DNA of 64,000 bases from Gammaproteobacteria bacterium RIFCSPHIGHO2_12_FULL_39_24. GTDB taxonomy: Bacteria; Pseudomonadota; Gammaproteobacteria; Coxiellales; Coxiellaceae. Shown here piece after piece: positions 1-8,852 of this stretch. The stretch spans positions 1-64,000 of the forward strand of contig MGXZ01000024.1 of NCBI GenBank assembly GCA_001802455.1, read 5' to 3'. A program made the translations under genes and the position numbers. Within the stretch, counting starts at the first letter, position 1. Every line of letters begins with the position of its first letter. The notes under the pieces are model-generated. The model saw only the letters and a program-made list of their open reading frames with translations. It was not told the origin of the DNA and did not search any database.

Positions 1-429
1 CTGTTTGTACTCAGCTGCGGAGATTTTATTGGCTGTGACCGCTTGTCGCACTTCATCAAAATAGACTTGCATGTTTTGTGCGTTGCCAGAAATTAATGCT
101 TCATGCAACGGCGTGAAGCCATCATTGCTTTTTTGAATCAATAAACGGTTAAGTGCACCATGGATTTCCTTCGCCTTCAATATTAGAAGGCCCATTAAAT
201 AATGAGCAACTTTTGATGCCTGCTCTTTATCTTCAATAATTTCAAATGGAAGATGGAGAGCGTCTATTAAATGTGAGTGGCCATTGGTACTTAATTCAGT
301 AATACTTTCAAAATCTAGCTCTGATGCTGACACTACTACAACCATTTTTTTTTGCTCAGAAGAATGGTCACGAACTAATGCCATTAGACTGGAATGAAAA
401 CTCTGTGCTTTAATGGTGCGATAACTCAT
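1..429 (-). CDS. ankyrin-repeat-like protein, N-terminal part (cut by window edge)
   Basis: The open frame runs from an ATG at 429 leftwards off the window, so only the first 143 residues are visible. A GAGG ribosome-binding site lies 8 bases before the start. Near residues 113-135 is an ankyrin-type motif (NDGFTPLHEAL, then a short second helix), which is the basis of the call. The first 110 residues match nothing I recognise. Ankyrin repeats bind proteins and are common in secreted effectors of Legionellales, but a single visible repeat does not prove secretion. A second ankyrin-type gene lies at 52396-53415. Confidence 0.6.
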   Translation of the reverse strand, partial: MSYRTIKAQSFHSSLMALVRDHSSEQKKMVVVVSASELDFESITELSTNGHSHLIDALHLPFEIIEDKEQASKVAHYLMGLLILKAKEIHGALNRLLIQKSNDGFTPLHEALISGNAQNMQVYFDEVRQAVTANKISAAEYKQ

Positions 430-535
430 TGAAATGACCTCAAAATCAGGGTGTTTTTTGCAACAATTGTATCCTACCAGGACCAGGATCAACTAATTAA
501 GACAGCATTAATTTCTCGGGATCCACCATTGCTGG

Positions 536-1378
536 TCAATCAACCGGCAATTTTTCATGCGAACAACCCAGTTTTTCCAAAATCTTCTGCATATGTTCGC
601 GATCCTGAAAGTTAATACGTAAACAACCCGCTTCATTTTTGTTGATGGTAAGGTTAATGCGAAACCCGAATTGTTCGCTGGCTATTTGTTCTAGCGTGGA
701 ACTAAACTCTGATGATTTTTTTGCGGCTGATTGTGGTTTTTTGTCCCCCGTAGTCTTGATGGCATTATCCAGTGTGCTGACCGACCATTCTTTTTTGATA
801 GCCTCGTAAGCAAACCAGTATTGTTTATCAAGCGGTAATCCTGCCAATATTTTTCCGTGGCTATGACTTAATTCACCTTGTTTCATCCAGTGTTGTATAC
901 GCGCATCAAGCTTTAATAATCGTATTGTATTGGTCACCTGGGCGCGACCAATGCCAAGCAGACCACCAATTTCATCGTGCGTGTATCTAAATTCTGTGGC
1001 TAATCTCTCCATTGCCATTGCTTCGGCGATTGGATTCAAACCTTCCCTGGACATGTTTTCAATCAATGCGATTTGCGCTGCTTGCTCGTTGGAATAATTT
1101 AATAGTAAGCACGGCACTTGACTTAAACCCGCAAGCTTGGCGGCTTTGTGACGTCGCTCGCCCGCAATAATCTCAAATTGACCCACGTGTTGTGATGATG
1201 ATCGAACGATTAATGGCTCTAAAACGCCTACCTGCTCAATCGTTTTACTCAAGGATTCAAGATGTTCTTGTGAAAAAAAATCACGTGGTTGATAGGTTCC
1301 ACTGTGTAACAAATCAATCTCAATATCTTTCAAAATTGCTTTGCTAAAGAGCGCATGAACCGTTATTGTTGTTCCCAT
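536..1378 (-). CDS. parB: ParB/Spo0J-family chromosome partition protein, short N-terminus
   Basis: The 280-residue product has the ParB nuclease-like domain with GERRHKA near residue 74, a helix-turn-helix region (HDEIGGLLGIGRAQVTNTIRL, around 135-155) and a C-terminal dimerisation region. ParB binds parS sites and works with the ParA ATPase in chromosome segregation. Two parS-like sites lie 2.4-2.8 kb away inside recF. Chromosomal ParB normally starts with about 25-30 extra residues including a GLGRGL-like ParA-contact motif. That segment is missing here: the first residues are atypical, the start has only a weak ribosome-binding site, and an IS element begins within about 45 bases. No parA lies in the window. 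Family assignment is firm; whether the N-terminus is native or was cut by the insertion is open. Confidence 0.88.
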   Translation of the reverse strand: MGTTITVHALFSKAILKDIEIDLLHSGTYQPRDFFSQEHLESLSKTIEQVGVLEPLIVRSSSQHVGQFEIIAGERRHKAAKLAGLSQVPCLLLNYSNEQAAQIALIENMSREGLNPIAEAMAMERLATEFRYTHDEIGGLLGIGRAQVTNTIRLLKLDARIQHWMKQGELSHSHGKILAGLPLDKQYWFAYEAIKKEWSVSTLDNAIKTTGDKKPQSAAKKSSEFSSTLEQIASEQFGFRINLTINKNEAGCLRINFQDREHMQKILEKLGCSHEKLPVD

Positions 1379-1424
1379 TTTTTACCGTTTTACCTTTATT
1401 TACAATAGATTAAGGATGATCAAT

Positions 1425-2771
1425 ATGTCGTCATTGCCACGCGCAATCGAAACTGTTTTTAATGCGTTTAGTGTGATGTTTACACTACCTACCTGGGACA
1501 ACATACAGATACTGATGACGGGTGCCATTTTATGCCAAGGTCCTCGGCGTGTCAGCTCCATTTTACGCGTGATGGGATTATCGAGCGACAAACGATTTGG
1601 AAAATATCATCGCGTATTCAATCGTGCGCAGTGGAACAGTATGACTGGCGCTAAAATTCTGCTTGGGTTGTTGGTTGTTCTGCTACCAACATCAGCTCCC
1701 ATATTAATTGTTGTAGACGATACGATTGAGCGCCGCTCTGGTCGTAAAATAAAAGCAAAAGGCTGTTATCGCGATGCAGTTCGATCAACTGAAAGCGTTG
1801 TTGTAACGTGTTTTGGTCTCAAATGGGTTTGTTTGATGCTGATTGTAGAGCTTCCATGGTGCAATCGTCCGTGGGCATTGCCATTTATGACCATTCTTGC
1901 GCCTTCGCAAAAAGCCAATGAAGCGCGTGGTAAAACACACAAAACTGCCGTGGATTGGGCGATTTTGGCGATGCGTGTGATATCACGTTGGCTCAAGCGC
2001 TCTTTTGTGTTCATTGGTGATGGTGGTTTTGCTTGTCTGGAGTTAGGGCATGCGTGTATCAAACAAAATGTAACGCTCGTATCACGCTTGCGATTGGACG
2101 CGGCCCTCTACGGTTTTGCGCCAGCACCAATCCAAGGGCAACCAGGACGTCACCGTGTAAAAGGTAATCGCCTACCACCGTTAAAAAAACTGGCTAATGA
2201 TCTTACGCAGGCGTGGATTGAGATGACGGTGAATTGGTATGGCGGTGAATCAAAAACCGTGCGCATATTGACCGGTATTTGTCTTTGGTATTCAGCCGGA
2301 GAAAAACCTCTTCCCGTTCGTTGGGTTCTCGTCGTTGACCCAAAAAAAGACGGCGCAGAAGCATTTTTCACAACCGATTTATTATTAGCGCCAGAAAAAA
2401 TCATCAACTGGTTTGTTATTCGGTGGAACATTGAGGTTACTTTCGAGGAAATGCGCGCCCACCTTGGTATGGAAACACAACGTCAATGGTCAGATAAAGC
2501 GATTGCAAGAACTACTCCATCGCTGATGGCGTTGTTTTCATTAACCTGTTTGTTTGCATTAGAAATGCTCAAAACTCATGCATTACCAGTAGCATTCACT
2601 GCATGGTACAACAAAAAAGGACAAGCAACATTTTCTGACATTGTTGCGTTCGTGCGGCGCAGTATTTGGGCGCAAAAGTATTTTAACGACTTATGGTTTG
2701 AAGGTGACTATGTGAAAATTAAGCGAGATGAATGGGAAAGCTTGATAGATCAGCTTGCGCGCGCGGCGTAA
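1425..2771 (+). CDS. IS701-family (DDE) transposase
   Basis: The product is about 448 residues from the ATG at 1425, which has AAGG 9 bases upstream; an ATG at 1416 is in frame but has no ribosome-binding site. It shows a DDE-type pattern: VVDDTIERRSG (first Asp), FIGDGGFACLE (second Asp) and RWNIEVTFEEMRAHLG (catalytic Glu), in the order and spacing of the IS4/IS701 superfamily. The frame is intact with no internal stops, so the element may still be active. Assignment to IS701 rather than another IS4-like family is from memory of the motif context. Confidence 0.85.
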   Translation: MSSLPRAIETVFNAFSVMFTLPTWDNIQILMTGAILCQGPRRVSSILRVMGLSSDKRFGKYHRVFNRAQWNSMTGAKILLGLLVVLLPTSAPILIVVDDTIERRSGRKIKAKGCYRDAVRSTESVVVTCFGLKWVCLMLIVELPWCNRPWALPFMTILAPSQKANEARGKTHKTAVDWAILAMRVISRWLKRSFVFIGDGGFACLELGHACIKQNVTLVSRLRLDAALYGFAPAPIQGQPGRHRVKGNRLPPLKKLANDLTQAWIEMTVNWYGGESKTVRILTGICLWYSAGEKPLPVRWVLVVDPKKDGAEAFFTTDLLLAPEKIINWFVIRWNIEVTFEEMRAHLGMETQRQWSDKAIARTTPSLMALFSLTCLFALEMLKTHALPVAFTAWYNKKGQATFSDIVAFVRRSIWAQKYFNDLWFEGDYVKIKRDEWESLIDQLARAA

Positions 2772-2799
2772 TTGGCCAAAGTCGAGTTAAAAACCGCAT

Positions 2800-2880
2800 A
2801 AATTGGCGTAAATTTTTATAAATTCTCAGCGAAGATTAAAGAATATTCACTTCGAATTTACAAAAATTTTCGCCTAATTT
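2800..2880. repeat. imperfect inverted repeat downstream of the transposase
   Basis: Two AT-rich arms of about 30 bases (2800-2836 and 2850-2880) pair with a few mismatches around a short loop. Shared blocks include GGCG, AAATTTTT and TAAATTC. It could be a bidirectional terminator for the transposase or part of the IS end. Without a defined IS boundary the role cannot be settled. Confidence 0.5.
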
Positions 2881-3025
2881 CTGCAATTTTTCAATTAATG
2901 CACAATATGACGACAGGCTCTTAGACGAATAATGCTTGCTTTTCAATCGAATTTGTATTACTTTTAACCAATCTTTATCACCGCCACAATGGATTGTTAG
3001 CGTAACGATTTATTGAGGTATCAAC

Positions 3026-3811
3026 ATGCGCTCTGTATTTATTGGTCAACTTTATGGTGACTTGTCAGATTACGATTTAAAATTTCTTTTGAGTAAGTTG
3101 TTGCTTAGCCGCAATCCGGAGTGGTTTTCTGTTCAGTGTATTCTTCCCTCAACGCGCAAGCTGTGTAACCCAACGACAGAAGAATATTTTCGCCTGGTGG
3201 GTCTTAACCATCGTGTTTTTGTGAGTGATATTAGAATTGATAATTTTGATCAATGTGGTAATTTTACTGCAGAAAATCAGCATTACATCGCGACATGGAC
3301 TCTTGATCCCAATGTAAATCACAACCCACAACATGAACACCCTTATTTTACCCGGTTTCAACTACCAACAAGTCAGTGTTATGCCTACATTTTTAATGAT
3401 ATCAATATTGCGCTGAATATTATCAATATTATTGTACAGCAATATCCACAGTTTTATCCAGGTCAACAGCTGCGGTTTCACTTCCCAAAAAATCCCATGG
3501 TATTTGAGGAATTCTTGCCTGATTTTATCCGTCATCCCGAACAATACAGCTTGTTTCCGCCATCACCACCGCCGCCGTACCCCGGGGTTTATCCTACTTA
3601 CAACAACAAGCCAGCTGACAATAACAATCCAGGGCCTTATCGTAGCCCAGGCTTTTCTCGGTCACCTGGATCTAATTATCATTATTTTCAAAATCAACAA
3701 CCAGTAACAGAAGAGCCGATGGTTCTTCGGCGGGGGATTTTTTTTCATGCCCCAAAACAACCGCTTATGAATTGCGCTCCTCCCCCGAGCTATTTGAAAG
3801 CTCGGATATAG
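3026..3811 (+). CDS. hypothetical protein with proline-rich C-terminus
   Basis: This is a 261-residue protein of unrecognised family. TTGAGG lies just before the ATG, a good ribosome-binding site. Residues 1-170 look globular and aromatic-rich. From about residue 175 the chain becomes proline, asparagine and tyrosine rich (SPPPPYPG near 180-188), which is likely disordered and could bind SH3- or WW-type partners. There is no signal peptide or membrane segment. Its last 47 bases overlap the 3' end of recF on the opposite strand. It could be a lineage-specific effector; the evidence is only composition and context. Confidence 0.6.
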   Translation: MRSVFIGQLYGDLSDYDLKFLLSKLLLSRNPEWFSVQCILPSTRKLCNPTTEEYFRLVGLNHRVFVSDIRIDNFDQCGNFTAENQHYIATWTLDPNVNHNPQHEHPYFTRFQLPTSQCYAYIFNDINIALNIINIIVQQYPQFYPGQQLRFHFPKNPMVFEEFLPDFIRHPEQYSLFPPSPPPPYPGVYPTYNNKPADNNNPGPYRSPGFSRSPGSNYHYFQNQQPVTEEPMVLRRGIFFHAPKQPLMNCAPPPSYLKARI

Positions 3812-4877
3812 TCCCATGTTTCACGTGGAACATTTTATTATCGGCGTGCAGAGCCAAAATATCGATAAAGTCACATGACTCTATGCCGGTAACGAAGACC
3901 TGGGCACGTAGGCGCAGGAGAATTTCTATGACAAGCTTGCGATTATGAAGATCAAATTCAGAGGGCAAGTCGTCAATGAGATAAACTGGCGTTTTATTAC
4001 CGGTTGATTGAAGTTGTAATCCTTGTGCAAGCCTCAATGCGTATGAAACGAGCTTTTGTTGACCTTGAGATAATCCATCTTCGGCAGGAAAATTATCAAC
4101 GTTAATCTCTAAATTTGCCCGCTGTGGACCAAATAAACTGTGACCAGCTAATGTTTCACGTGAAACATTTTGATTTAAACAGGTTTCGAGGGTGAGTTGG
4201 GTGTCCCAGCCTGAAAAGTAATTCAAAGAAAGTGAAGTATCTGGCAAAAGTACGCGAATAATTTCTGTAAAGAAAGGTAAGAAGTCACTAACATACTGTT
4301 GACGAAGTTGATTGAGTTGTTCACCCACGAGCGCAAATTCACGATTCCAAATAGCCAATTCTTTCTGGGAGGCGTGTGATTTAAGCGCAATGTTTCGTTG
4401 AGCTAATAATTTCTGAAAATTTTTCCACAATGAGTAAAAAGAAGGGTTGGTGTGAAATAAACCCCAGTCAAGAAATTGACGACGACATTTTGGCCCATCG
4501 CTTAAAATGCGATGGCTGTCAGAAGCAATAAACTGAATCGGTAGGTAATGCGAGATTTTAGTAATTGAAGAAACAGATTGTTCTGAGATGCGAATTTTCG
4601 AAGATCCATCACGAAAACGTTGTAAGCCAATCGGAAGGATAGACTGACCGCTCTCAACTTGAGCAAACAAAGTCATATTATCCGCTTCACTATTAATAAC
4701 GCGCTCACTCTGGTGAGTGCGAAAAGATTTCCAGGTTCCTAAATAATAAATTGCTTCTAAAATACTTGACTTTCCTGCTGCATTATTACCAAAAAAAATA
4801 TTAAAGTGGGGCGAACAAATGATTTCCGCTTGTTCTATATTGCGTAACTGATCGATTTTCAATAGCGTAATAGCCAT
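3765..4877 (-). CDS. recF: DNA replication and repair protein RecF
   Basis: RecF is an SMC-like ATPase that with RecO and RecR loads RecA at gapped DNA. The 370-residue product has Walker A GNNAAGKSS near residue 30, an ABC-type signature LSQGQQKLVSYALRLAQG near 290, and Walker B VYLIDDLPSEFD near 320. Length fits the family (about 360). It is normally the third gene of dnaA-dnaN-recF-gyrB, but here it stands alone 13 kb from dnaN and in the same orientation. Two parS-like sequences are embedded in its coding sequence, read as VSRET and MFHVKH. The last 16 residues lie in the convergent overlap with the neighbouring gene and may be a lineage-specific tail. Confidence 0.96.
   Translation of the reverse strand: MAITLLKIDQLRNIEQAEIICSPHFNIFFGNNAAGKSSILEAIYYLGTWKSFRTHQSERVINSEADNMTLFAQVESGQSILPIGLQRFRDGSSKIRISEQSVSSITKISHYLPIQFIASDSHRILSDGPKCRRQFLDWGLFHTNPSFYSLWKNFQKLLAQRNIALKSHASQKELAIWNREFALVGEQLNQLRQQYVSDFLPFFTEIIRVLLPDTSLSLNYFSGWDTQLTLETCLNQNVSRETLAGHSLFGPQRANLEINVDNFPAEDGLSQGQQKLVSYALRLAQGLQLQSTGNKTPVYLIDDLPSEFDLHNRKLVIEILLRLRAQVFVTGIESCDFIDILALHADNKMFHVKHGTISELSNSSGEERNS
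3817..3832. promoter_or_regulatory. parS: parS-like ParB binding site (one mismatch)
   Basis: The sequence TGTTTCACGTGGAACA matches the widely conserved 16-bp parS palindrome (TGTTTCACGTGAAACA) with one change. Its reverse complement equals a variant found among Bacillus subtilis sites. It lies near the 3' end of recF and is translated as MFHVKH. The parB gene 2.4 kb away supports function. Confidence 0.85.
4152..4167. promoter_or_regulatory. parS: perfect parS palindrome
   Basis: TGTTTCACGTGAAACA is the perfect bacterial parS consensus, here inside recF and translated as part of NVSRET. It is 335 bases from the second site. Paired parS sites next to parB are typical of the region around a chromosomal origin. 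Confidence 0.9.
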
Positions 4878-5129
4878 ATTTTTACATTATATCAATAAGT
4901 TAATAATACTCTGTCGAGTTTAAAAGATCCGGTGAATGGATGCAAGATTTTTCACCTAGGAGCTTCGGTTTCACACAATGAAATGTATTTATGCGCGTGA
5001 AGTGCAATTTCATTAAAAATGTTTTATTATTGAAAACTTTTTAAAAGGGGCAGTCATTTTCCGGCTAAAAACGCTGAAAAATAAATAACAATGATAAAAT
5101 TAGGTTTAATAGGTTTAAAAGGAATTCCA

Positions 5130-6302
5130 ATGTCAACATCACGAATTTTTACATCTGAGTCGGTTTCAGAAGGACATCCTGATAAAATCGCCGATCAAAT
5201 TTCCGATGCTGTATTAGATGCGATTTTAGCAAAAGATAAATGTGCTCGAGTAGCGTGTGAAACGTTGGTTAAGAATGGCATGGTGATGATCGCTGGTGAG
5301 ATCACGACAGATGCGTGGGTTGATATGGAAAGTATCGCACGCAAGACGATTAGAGATATTGGATATAATAATCCTAGTTATGGATTTGATAGCGAAGCCT
5401 GCGCCGTTGTTTCTGCAATAGGCAAACAATCACCCGATATCGCGATGGGTGTTGATCAACGTGAAGACAAAGACATGGGAGCGGGCGATCAAGGGCTAAT
5501 GTTTGGCTATGCTACGAATGAAACACCGGAATTAATGCCGGCACCAATCATGTATGCGCATAAATTAGTACGAAAACAAGCAGAATCGAGAAAATCTGGT
5601 CTTTTATCTTGGCTGCGCCCAGATTCTAAAAGTCAAATTACTATCCGTTATGAAAAGAACAAGCCTGTTGCAGTGGATTGTGTTGTTCTTTCAACGCAGC
5701 ATGATCCCGACGTGAATCAAAAAACATTGCAAGAAGCGGTAATGGAGACAATCATCAAGCCGGTTATTCCTGCAAATTGGCTTCACAAAGACACGAAATA
5801 TTTTATTAATCCAACAGGACGATTTGTCATTGGTGGACCCGTGGGTGATTGCGGGTTAACCGGTCGTAAAATTATTGTAGATAGTTATGGTGGAATGAGC
5901 CGCCATGGTGGTGGATGTTTTTCTGGAAAAGATCCTTCAAAAGTAGATCGTTCAGCAGCCTATGCTGCACGTTATGTTGCAAAAAATATTGTTGCAGCGA
6001 AACTAGCGGATCGTTGCGAAGTGCAAATTTCTTATGCCATTGGTGTTCCGCAACCCACGTCAATATTGATTGAAACATTTGGGACAAATAAAATACCTGA
6101 AAATCAAATTGCAGAATTAGTTAAGCAATATTTTGATTTGCGTCCACGTGCGATTATTGAAGATTTGAAATTATTAAATCCAATTTATTTACCAACCGCA
6201 GCCTACGGTCATTTTGGTCGCGATGATTTAAATTTAAGTTGGGAAAAGTGTGACAAAGTAGCGCAGTTATCTGGAAATGGATTGCATGCTGCACCTGTGT
6301 AA
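5130..6302 (+). CDS. metK: S-adenosylmethionine synthase
   Basis: MetK makes S-adenosylmethionine from methionine and ATP. The 390-residue product starts at [19 protein letters not shown], with AAGGA about 7 bases before the ATG at 5130; an in-frame ATG at 5091 would add 13 atypical residues. It carries [15 protein letters not shown] near residue 118, [13 protein letters not shown] near 240 and [19 protein letters not shown] near 265. In both of the last two loops Cys replaces the usual Ala, a small oddity that should not abolish activity. ahcY follows 450 bases later, so production of SAM and removal of its by-product are side by side. No SAM riboswitch or MetJ-box array was seen upstream. 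Confidence 0.96.
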   Translation: MSTSRIFTSESVSEGHPDKIADQISDAVLDAILAKDKCARVACETLVKNGMVMIAGEITTDAWVDMESIARKTIRDIGYNNPSYGFDSEACAVVSAIGKQSPDIAMGVDQREDKDMGAGDQGLMFGYATNETPELMPAPIMYAHKLVRKQAESRKSGLLSWLRPDSKSQITIRYEKNKPVAVDCVVLSTQHDPDVNQKTLQEAVMETIIKPVIPANWLHKDTKYFINPTGRFVIGGPVGDCGLTGRKIIVDSYGGMSRHGGGCFSGKDPSKVDRSAAYAARYVAKNIVAAKLADRCEVQISYAIGVPQPTSILIETFGTNKIPENQIAELVKQYFDLRPRAIIEDLKLLNPIYLPTAAYGHFGRDDLNLSWEKCDKVAQLSGNGLHAAPV

Positions 6303-6331
6303 TTTCTTGTATTGACCAGATAGGAAGTGTG

Positions 6332-6741
6332 ATGAAAAAAGAAATGATTGCTCAATTGCATGATGCGTTTGAAAGAATTGCGCAACATGATAAAAAAATA
6401 GAGTTTTGGTACGCGAGAGATTTGCAAAAAATTTTAGGATATAGCGAATGGCGGAATTTTTTATTGATTGTCGATAAAGCAAAAATTGCGTGTAAACACT
6501 CAAAACACGCAATTTCAGACCATTTTGTTGACGTCAACAAAATGGTCTACTTGGTTGGGCTCAGGCAGTCAGCGTAAAATCGATGATATTCAGCTAACAC
6601 GTTACGCATGTTATTTGATCGCGCAAAATGGAGATTCACAAAAACCAGAAATTGCCTTTGCGCAAAAATCTGCCAATAGCACAAGATATTAAAAAATTAA
6701 GTAGAAAAATTAAATCCGAAGAAAGACGAATTGAAAAATAA
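6332..6741 (+). pseudogene. dinD: decayed dinD-like (BRO-N domain) gene
   Basis: The first frame from ATG 6332 encodes about 75 residues that look like the start of DinD (FWYARDLQKILGYSEWRNFL, then a KHAISDHFVDVNKMV segment). After a frameshift near 6550 the next frame continues with QRKIDDIQLTRYACYLIAQNGD and KPEIAFAQ, the usual next block. The rest collapses to a short tail (LPIAQDIKKLSRKIKSEERR) in another frame, ending at 6741, so a large internal piece has been lost. DinD is an SOS-regulated protein that affects RecA filaments in E. coli. This copy cannot make a normal product. Confidence 0.75.
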
Positions 6742-6755
6742 TCAAGGGGAATAAC

Positions 6756-8075
6756 ATGCCAGCCATCGCAAAAAAAACTGCTGTAACGTTACAAGATTAC
6801 AAAGTTGCCAACATCGCGCTTGCCGATTTTGGTCGAAAAGAAATTGTTATTGCTGAAACAGAGATGCCCGGTTTGATGGCGGTACGTAAAGAATATGCGG
6901 CAAAACAGCCATTAAAAGGTGCGCGCATCGCGGGATGTTTGCATATGACGATTCAAACTGCGGTGTTGATTGAAACGTTAATTGCATTGGGTGCTTCTGT
7001 GCGTTGGTCATCTTGCAATATTTTTTCAACGCAAGATCATGCAGCTGCTGCGATTGCAAAAGCGGGTATTCCTGTTTTTGCGTGGAAAGGGGAAACCGAA
7101 AAAGAATATGATTGGTGCATTGAACAAACGCTTCAAGGTCCTGATGATTGGCAACCCAATATGATTTTGGATGATGGTGGCGATTTAACGTTAATCGTGC
7201 ATCAAAAATATTCGTCGTTGTTAAAAAATATCCGTGGTATTACTGAAGAAACCACAACAGGCGTGCATCGTTTATATGAAATGGCAAAAGCAGGCACATT
7301 AAAAACATCGGCAATTAACGTTAATGATTCTGTTACTAAATCTAAATTCGATAATTTATATGGTTGTCGTGAATCATTGGTTGATGCGATTAAACGGGCA
7401 ACTGATGTGATGATTGCAGGAAAAATTGCTGTTGTTTGTGGTTATGGTGATGTTGGAAAGGGATGTGCGCAAGCTTTGCGTGGTTTGGGTGCGCGTGTGT
7501 GGGTTACTGAAATTGATCCGATTTGCGCATTGCAAGCGACGATGGAAGGATATGATGTAATCACCATGGAAGATGCAGCAAGCAAAGCGGATATTTTTGT
7601 TACTGCAACGGGTTGTCGTGATATCATCACACACGATCATATGAAAAAAATGAAAAACCAAGCCATTGTGTGCAACATCGGCCATTTTGATTTAGAAATT
7701 GATGTGGCGTCACTACGAAAATATAAGTGGGAAAACATCAAACCCCAAGTCGATCAAATTATTTTTGCGGACGGAAAACGCATTACCTTATTAGCAGAGG
7801 GTCGTTTGGTAAATTTGGGATGTGCAACGGGCCATCCCAGTTTTGTGATGTCGAATTCATTCACCAATCAAGTGCTCGCGCAAATTGAATTGTGGAATAA
7901 CAGCGAAAAATACGAGAAAAAAGTGTATGTGTTGCCAAAACATCTTGATGAGAAAGTGGCGAGTTTGCATTTAGAAAAAGTCGGTGCAAAATTAACGAAA
8001 TTAACTGATGCGCAATCAAAATATTTGAGTGTTGATAAAAAAGGACCCTTTAAGCCGGAATATTACCGGTATTGA
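6756..8075 (+). CDS. ahcY: adenosylhomocysteinase
   Basis: AhcY reversibly splits S-adenosylhomocysteine into adenosine and homocysteine with a tightly bound NAD. The 439-residue product has the expected [15 protein letters not shown] block near residue 54, [16 protein letters not shown] near 157, the NAD-binding [20 protein letters not shown] near 228 and the C-terminal PFKPEYYRY. An AGGGG ribosome-binding site precedes the ATG. Neighbouring metK and the CBS-like gene at 58.9 kb would complete a path from methionine to homocysteine and on to cystathionine. Use of AhcY rather than the Pfs/LuxS route fits many intracellular gammaproteobacteria. Confidence 0.96.
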   Translation: MPAIAKKTAVTLQDYKVANIALADFGRKEIVIAETEMPGLMAVRKEYAAKQPLKGARIAGCLHMTIQTAVLIETLIALGASVRWSSCNIFSTQDHAAAAIAKAGIPVFAWKGETEKEYDWCIEQTLQGPDDWQPNMILDDGGDLTLIVHQKYSSLLKNIRGITEETTTGVHRLYEMAKAGTLKTSAINVNDSVTKSKFDNLYGCRESLVDAIKRATDVMIAGKIAVVCGYGDVGKGCAQALRGLGARVWVTEIDPICALQATMEGYDVITMEDAASKADIFVTATGCRDIITHDHMKKMKNQAIVCNIGHFDLEIDVASLRKYKWENIKPQVDQIIFADGKRITLLAEGRLVNLGCATGHPSFVMSNSFTNQVLAQIELWNNSEKYEKKVYVLPKHLDEKVASLHLEKVGAKLTKLTDAQSKYLSVDKKGPFKPEYYRY

Positions 8076-8120
8076 CATTATTTCAGATTTACTGTGAAGT
8101 GAACAAACAAAGGAGGTTGT

Positions 8121-8552
8121 ATGAATAAAAAATATATTGCTATTGGTTTTGCATTATCATTAATGGGATCTGCGCAAGCGCTTGCCACATCTTCTACGTA
8201 TCAAGATAATTTACAAGTTGTGTTTGAAGGATTTGACCCCAACACTATGTTGTTTGAATCCTATCGCAGCAATAATTCGGTTGATATCGTTGGCCCACAG
8301 TTTACGAAAACCGATGCGCCGGCCGTAGTGACCATATCGAGCGATATCACGCAGGGTGTTGGATATCCTAGTATGTCAGTGATGTTTACGGGTAGTCCTA
8401 ACTGCAAAATCACTTTTGCGGATGGTCCGCACAGAAATTTAGATTTCAAGGAAGGTAATCCTCCTTTTTGTGCTGACATGGGTTTAATTGTGGGGAATAT
8501 CGTGAAAATTTCTAATAATCATTACACGATGGTGATTAAAAAATTACAGTAA
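8121..8552 (+). CDS. small exported protein of unknown function
   Basis: The 143-residue product starts with a clear signal peptide: MNKK, a hydrophobic stretch and AQALA before a probable cleavage site near residue 22. A near-perfect Shine-Dalgarno sequence (AAAGGAGGT) precedes the ATG, suggesting strong translation. The mature part is about 120 residues, probably beta-rich, with two cysteines in the second half (SPNCKITF and PPFCADM) that could form a disulfide. I do not recognise the family. It is probably periplasmic or secreted. Confidence 0.7.
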   Translation: MNKKYIAIGFALSLMGSAQALATSSTYQDNLQVVFEGFDPNTMLFESYRSNNSVDIVGPQFTKTDAPAVVTISSDITQGVGYPSMSVMFTGSPNCKITFADGPHRNLDFKEGNPPFCADMGLIVGNIVKISNNHYTMVIKKLQ

Positions 8553-8602
8553 TGTTTGCGTTATCACAAAAACCAACATTTTAGTATCACACCATGCTCA
8601 GC

Positions 8603-8641
8603 TCCGCTTGTTACGTGCTTCGCGCGCACGCAGTAAGCGGA
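8603..8641. repeat. hairpin-forming inverted repeat
   Basis: Arms of 16 bases beginning TCCGCTT and ending AAGCGGA pair with three mismatches around the loop TTCGCGC. There is no T-run after it, so it is not a classical terminator. It resembles GC-rich REP-like intergenic hairpins and is the only structure seen in the 300-base gap between the exported protein and the kinase-like gene. Confidence 0.55.
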
Positions 8642-8852
8642 ACAGAAGTGATCGGCTGACGCAGCACAGTAAAATCACTGCGACATCATTATCACCAAAA
8701 CCAATCTTCAAAATTCACTCTCCTTTTTGAGCCGCGTTGGTTGGATAGGCCCTTAATAAAATATTAACAATCGCATGATAATATAGTGTCATTTCTTAAA
8801 AGTGCTGCAAAATTCTCCGAGAGTTGGAATTTATTTTATCGAGACATACCAT

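Larger units (their letters stand above)
1379..2920 (+). mobile_element. IS701-like insertion sequence (approximate limits)
   Basis: One transposase gene fills most of this interval, with about 40 bases on its left and about 150 AT-rich bases on its right before the next gene. I could not find convincing terminal inverted repeats or a target duplication, so the limits are estimates. The element lies against the 5' end of parB and may have displaced sequence that originally preceded it. No second copy is in the window. Confidence 0.5.

Noticed and set aside
1340..2930. Terminal inverted repeats of the IS701-like element (CTAAAGAGC near 1344 and GCTCTTAG near 2920)
   Set aside because: Only about 8 bases agree, the left copy lies inside parB, and no target duplication is seen.
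3436..3460. DnaA box-like TATCCACA and TTATCCAG
   Set aside because: Isolated matches inside a coding region without clustering.
4878..5129. Possible SAM riboswitch or MetJ boxes upstream of metK
   Set aside because: No conserved riboswitch core and no AGACGTCT-type repeats were visible.
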